A stretch of DNA of 10,071 nt. It comes from Gyrodactylus bullatarudis (taxonomy: Eukaryota; Platyhelminthes; Monogenea; Gyrodactylidea; Gyrodactylidae). A program made the position numbers and the translations under genes. Numbering within the stretch: the stretch's first letter is position 1; every line of letters begins with the position of its first letter. The notes beneath the pieces were generated by a model. That model was not told the DNA's origin. It searched no databases and saw only the letters and a program-made list of their open reading frames with translations. Where the stretch lies: NCBI GenBank assembly GCA_012064415.1, contig SSNU01002942.1:1-10071 (forward strand), written 5' to 3'. Of the stretch, positions 7,263-10,071 are shown piece by piece.

Positions 7263-8396
7263 TCCCAATTTTCTCGCCAATTCTTTTTGGACGCACAAAT
7301 CTGGTTTCAACTTGGTGATGAAATGTTCTTCCGCCCACCCAAGGTTGGTTTGCCTCACTTTACTGGATTCGCTTGGATTAACTTGATAGAGGATCTTAAA
7401 ATTAGAAGCATCTGCGCTGTGTCATGTTGCTTGGATATGATGTTGAACTGCACTGTTGTACTTCGGCCTTAAGTGTTCTCTCACTCTTTCATCAAGTGTT
7501 CTGGTTGTTTGACCAACACATGAAGATCCACACGCACAAAAAAATTGATAGATTACTCCTTTTCTTTTCAGCTTTGGAATTTGGTCTTTGTTTCTTCCAT
7601 TGATGAGCTTGGACGTCTTTAAGATTAGTTTCAGTTTTCTCCCAGGGAATGTTCGTTTGGTGATATTGGTTAACTTGTTGTTCACAATAGATCTACTAAC
7701 ATCTCCTTTGAAAGGAAGAACTAGATGTATTGGCTTATCGTCATCTTCTTCTCTGATTTTATCTTTGGGATGGGAATTTTTTTCAATAAAACACTCCGGA
7801 TAGCCATCTTGTTTAAGGAGGTCTTTCAGTTTGGTTCTTTCTTCCTTAACGTATTCAGTTGACACAAGTCTTTCAATGTTGAGGAAGGCATTGTTTACGA
7901 CACTCTTTTTGGTTTCTTTTGGCAAAAAGCTATGGAACGGTAAGAATTGTGTTGGAACGCTCGTCTTCCTGTATATCTTTGTTATAGCGATTTTACCGTT
8001 CCTCGTAATTTCAAGATCAAGGAAATTGGGTTTGCCTTCTTCTTCCATCTCATTCGTGAACTTGACATTTTGGTGGATTGTGTTCAAGTTTTGACAAATC
8101 TCATTACCGTCTTTGTCGCTGTCCATCATCAGAAAAGTGTCATCAAGGTATCTAACATATAGACGGGAACTTTCGATCAATTGCTGCATTGGGCCTTGTT
8201 CGAGGGATGCCAGAAACTTATCTGCAAGGAGAGGACCAATAGGACTTCCCATTGCTACACCAACGATTTGCTTGTAGAACTGTCCACCAAATTTGAAATC
8301 AATATTCATCACGGTCATAAATATTAGTTCTTTCACTGTTGCTGGAGGAAAATTAATATCGATTTGTAGATAATTAAATTTACTATCGGTTAATAT
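7260..8396 (-). pseudogene. Penelope-like element 1: RT palm/thumb and GIY-YIG endonuclease
   Basis: These elements copy RNA into DNA at sites cut by their own GIY-YIG nuclease. The open frame runs 8396-7425. Numbering from the codon at 8336, it shows GVAMGSPIGPLLADKFL (motif B, 26-42), VRYLDDTFLM (motif C, Asp 65-66), PNFLDLEI, HSFLPKETKKSVV, LPFKGD, then the endonuclease start GVIYQFFCACGSSCVGQTTR. The GIY-like part keeps its Tyr but the YIG-like part reads CVG, so that Tyr is replaced. A TGA at 7422-7424 interrupts; the same frame then continues for 53 codons, including a likely catalytic Glu in GWAEEHFITKLKPDL, to TAG at 7260. RT motifs before B are missing: it is 5' truncated at about 8400. 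Full members have 700 or more residues. Confidence 0.85.
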
Positions 8397-8837
8397 TCAG
8401 ATTTGTATTTTTATGCCGCCAATAAGCTTCAGATTTCAATTTTACTATTTTTCATTCAAAGTAAAAATGACAAATTAAATTTGACCACTTTATTTTATAT
8501 CTATTTAAGCATCTACTAGGAAAGAAATCTGGCTCAATTTAATCTTGAAGAATCAAAAGTGTAGAAAATTGATGGAAAAATTATGATTCTGTAAATTTTT
8601 TCTGTAAATATTTTCTTTCAAAAATCTTTATTTTTTTGGTTGAAATTTTTCAGATTAATTTGATAAGAAACATCTCGGCATATTCCCTCCAGTTCTCGTC
8701 ATTTCTATACATGTCTAAAGCTTTTTTCTCACATTCGCATCATGTTTTGCCATCTTTCACTAGCGTAGTAGACACAATGCACTTAGAACTTTAGAAAAAA
8801 TTAAAACCAATCATGTGAGTTTAACGTTTGACCTTAA
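8397..8837. other. Spacer between two head-to-head Penelope-like elements
   Basis: Mostly AT-rich with no recognised gene. On minus, 8790-8653 reads as a short frame of about 45 codons containing CECEKKALDMYRNDENWRE and then EYAEMFLIKL, interrupted once by TGA at 8742-8740. Its composition is more protein-like than the surroundings, but I do not recognise it. It may be a decayed exon or chance. Confidence 0.35.
8492..8515. repeat. 24-nt exact direct repeat, copy 2
   Basis: Identical to 7239-7262, same orientation. It lies about 100 bases upstream (on minus) of the truncated start of Penelope-like element 1, so the pair brackets that element. Confidence 0.85.
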
Positions 8838-10071
8838 AAATTTATACAAAACAAACATATCAATTACCAAACATTCTTGGATCTAAGATGTACAGATAGC
8901 AGCACAAATAGGATATATGGTCTACCAAAAGTCCACAAAGTTGACAATAATCAGAACAACCCTGAGGTCCCCCTGAGGCCAATACTGGACATGAGACAAG
9001 CCCCAACGAGAAAGTTAGCAAAATGGCTAGTCGAAATCCTTCAACCAATGAAAAATGCTCTATGCAAACATTCACTAATCGACACATTTGACTTCGTAGA
9101 AAAAGTCAAGGACCTAGATACGACAGGGAAAACAATGATATCCTTCGATGTAGAGTCCTTATTCACCAATGTACCGTTGAAAGAAACAGTGGACTTCATT
9201 CACGACTATGTGAAACAGAATCAATCCGAGTTCAAACTGGCAGCCAACTGGGTGAGAAAACTGCTCAACTTATGCTGCAAGAACGTGGTGTTCAGCTTCA
9301 ACGAACATGTGCAGAAAGACGGCGTTGCAATGGGCACCCATTCAGGACCCCTGCTAGCTGACATATTCCTGGCAAAACTCGAGATGACGTCATTAAAGCC
9401 AACTATCGATAAGTTTGATCATTATTACCGTTATATGGATGATACCTTTATAATCGCTAATAAGAATCTTAATGTTGATAGTTTACTAACAGAATTTAAT
9501 CATGTCCACGGAAAAATCAAGTTTACCATGGAGACAGAAAATGATAACAGTTTGCCTTTTCTCGACGTTAAGCTAACAAAGAACACAGGCGGCTCAATCA
9601 CAAGGTGTACACACCGGAAAAACACGTTCACGGGTAGGATGATGAATTTCAACTCGTTTTTACCGATGAAAGTAAAACGAGGACTAGTGACAGCTCTCGC
9701 GAAAAGAACCTGAAGGATAGTCTCAGAATCAACCTGGGAAGACGAGATGGAAAAACTGATCTGTATATTCCTCAACAACGACTACCCAATCGAACTGATC
9801 AACGATAGGCTCTCTCAGATGTACACCCCTAGAAAAAAGCCCAAAGAGAATGAAGGTGGAACTGTCTACATGAACCTACCTTTCAAAGGGGATAAGATAT
9901 CAACACTAATTCAAAGAAAGATAAATGAAGTCTTTTCCCAAACTTACCCTGAAGGAACCTTACGAATGACCTTCCAAACTTCTAAAATGTTTACCAACAA
10001 GGCAAAAGACACGATTGATAAAACAAAGATAAGCCATGTAGTCTACAAGTTTACTTGCGCTTGTAAATCCG
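8838..10071 (+). pseudogene. Penelope-like element 2: reverse transcriptase, running off the window
   Basis: The frame is open from 8838, with no certain start because the element is 5' truncated. Numbering from 8877: RIYGLPKVHK (12-21), PLRPILDMRQAPTRKLAKW (32-50), motif A MISFDVESLFTNVP (Asp 91), motif B GVAMGTHSGPLLADIFL, motif C YRYMDDTFII (Asp 188-189), LPFLDVKL, then NFNSFLPMKVKRGLV. A single TGA (9711-9713) breaks the frame, which otherwise continues intact through MNLPFKGDKIS and FQTSKMFTNKAKD into SHVVYKFTCACKS, the first strand of the GIY-YIG endonuclease, cut by the window edge. Protein similarity to element 1 is clear but distant, so it is another family. CGA (Arg) to TGA is the simplest origin of the stop. 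Confidence 0.88.

Noticed and set aside
7588..8162. Several hydrophobic plus-strand ORFs resembling membrane proteins
   Set aside because: They are antisense to the Penelope-like RT, which carries clear RT and GIY-YIG motifs. Hydrophobicity comes from reading its Lys/Glu-rich codons backwards.
7422..9713. TGA reassigned to an amino acid genome-wide
   Set aside because: TGG is used for Trp throughout, and other relics here are broken equally by TAA and TAG. Simple decay explains the two TGAs better.
8860..9778. Minus-strand ORFs opposite Penelope-like element 2
   Set aside because: Antisense shadows. The plus strand has the ordered RT motifs.

Overview
The window looks like transposon-dense, AT-rich nuclear DNA from an invertebrate animal. 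The evidence is eukaryotic throughout: relics of four mobile-element superfamilies (pogo/Tigger, hAT, Ty3/gypsy, Penelope-like), a 52-nt spliceosomal-type intron inside one transposase, a consensus splice donor, and no bacterial operon layout. I see no tRNA, rRNA, CRISPR array or intact host gene. A crustacean or other arthropod is my guess from the mix of families and the base composition; the sequence alone does not fix the species.

Layout. 1-1115 is non-coding, with a copy of a dispersed repeat (191-263), an inverted repeat at 903-946 and a cluster of AGACCCC motifs. 1116-2344 (+) is a broken pogo/Tigger transposase with two consecutive DNA-binding modules, a 52-nt intron and the start of the DDE domain. 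2345-3130 is non-coding apart from one unrecognised small ORF, and carries an imperfect direct repeat. 3137-3290 (-) is a small cysteine-rich exon-like piece ending at a consensus splice donor, abutting a frameshifted hAT transposase (3259-3750, -) whose terminus lies at 3837. At 3893-4428 is a coding-free element whose two ends match the hAT terminus.

4464-7045 is a nested pair. An old minus-strand Ty3/gypsy pol relic is split into an upstream part (7045-6802, RT) and a downstream part (5280-4464, RT end plus RNase H). Between them sits a plus-strand Ty3/gypsy element (5281-6801) with RNase H, integrase, polypurine tract and a 202-bp 3' LTR, but no 5' LTR. The outer RT frame resumes across the insertion at the conserved Asn-x-x-Lys-Cys region, and the inner element is bracketed by near-identical 5-bp flanks.

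7239-10071 holds two different Penelope-like elements (RT plus GIY-YIG endonuclease) placed head to head, both missing their 5' part: one on minus (8396-7260), one on plus (8838 to the window edge). Each carries a single in-frame TGA in an otherwise long open frame. A 24-nt exact direct repeat brackets the first.

Taken together the window is a graveyard of layered insertions, not a working gene cluster. Its value is in the order of events (outer gypsy before inner gypsy) and in a few structural oddities: the doubled pogo DNA-binding module, the hAT-related non-autonomous element, and the hAT/exon overlap.
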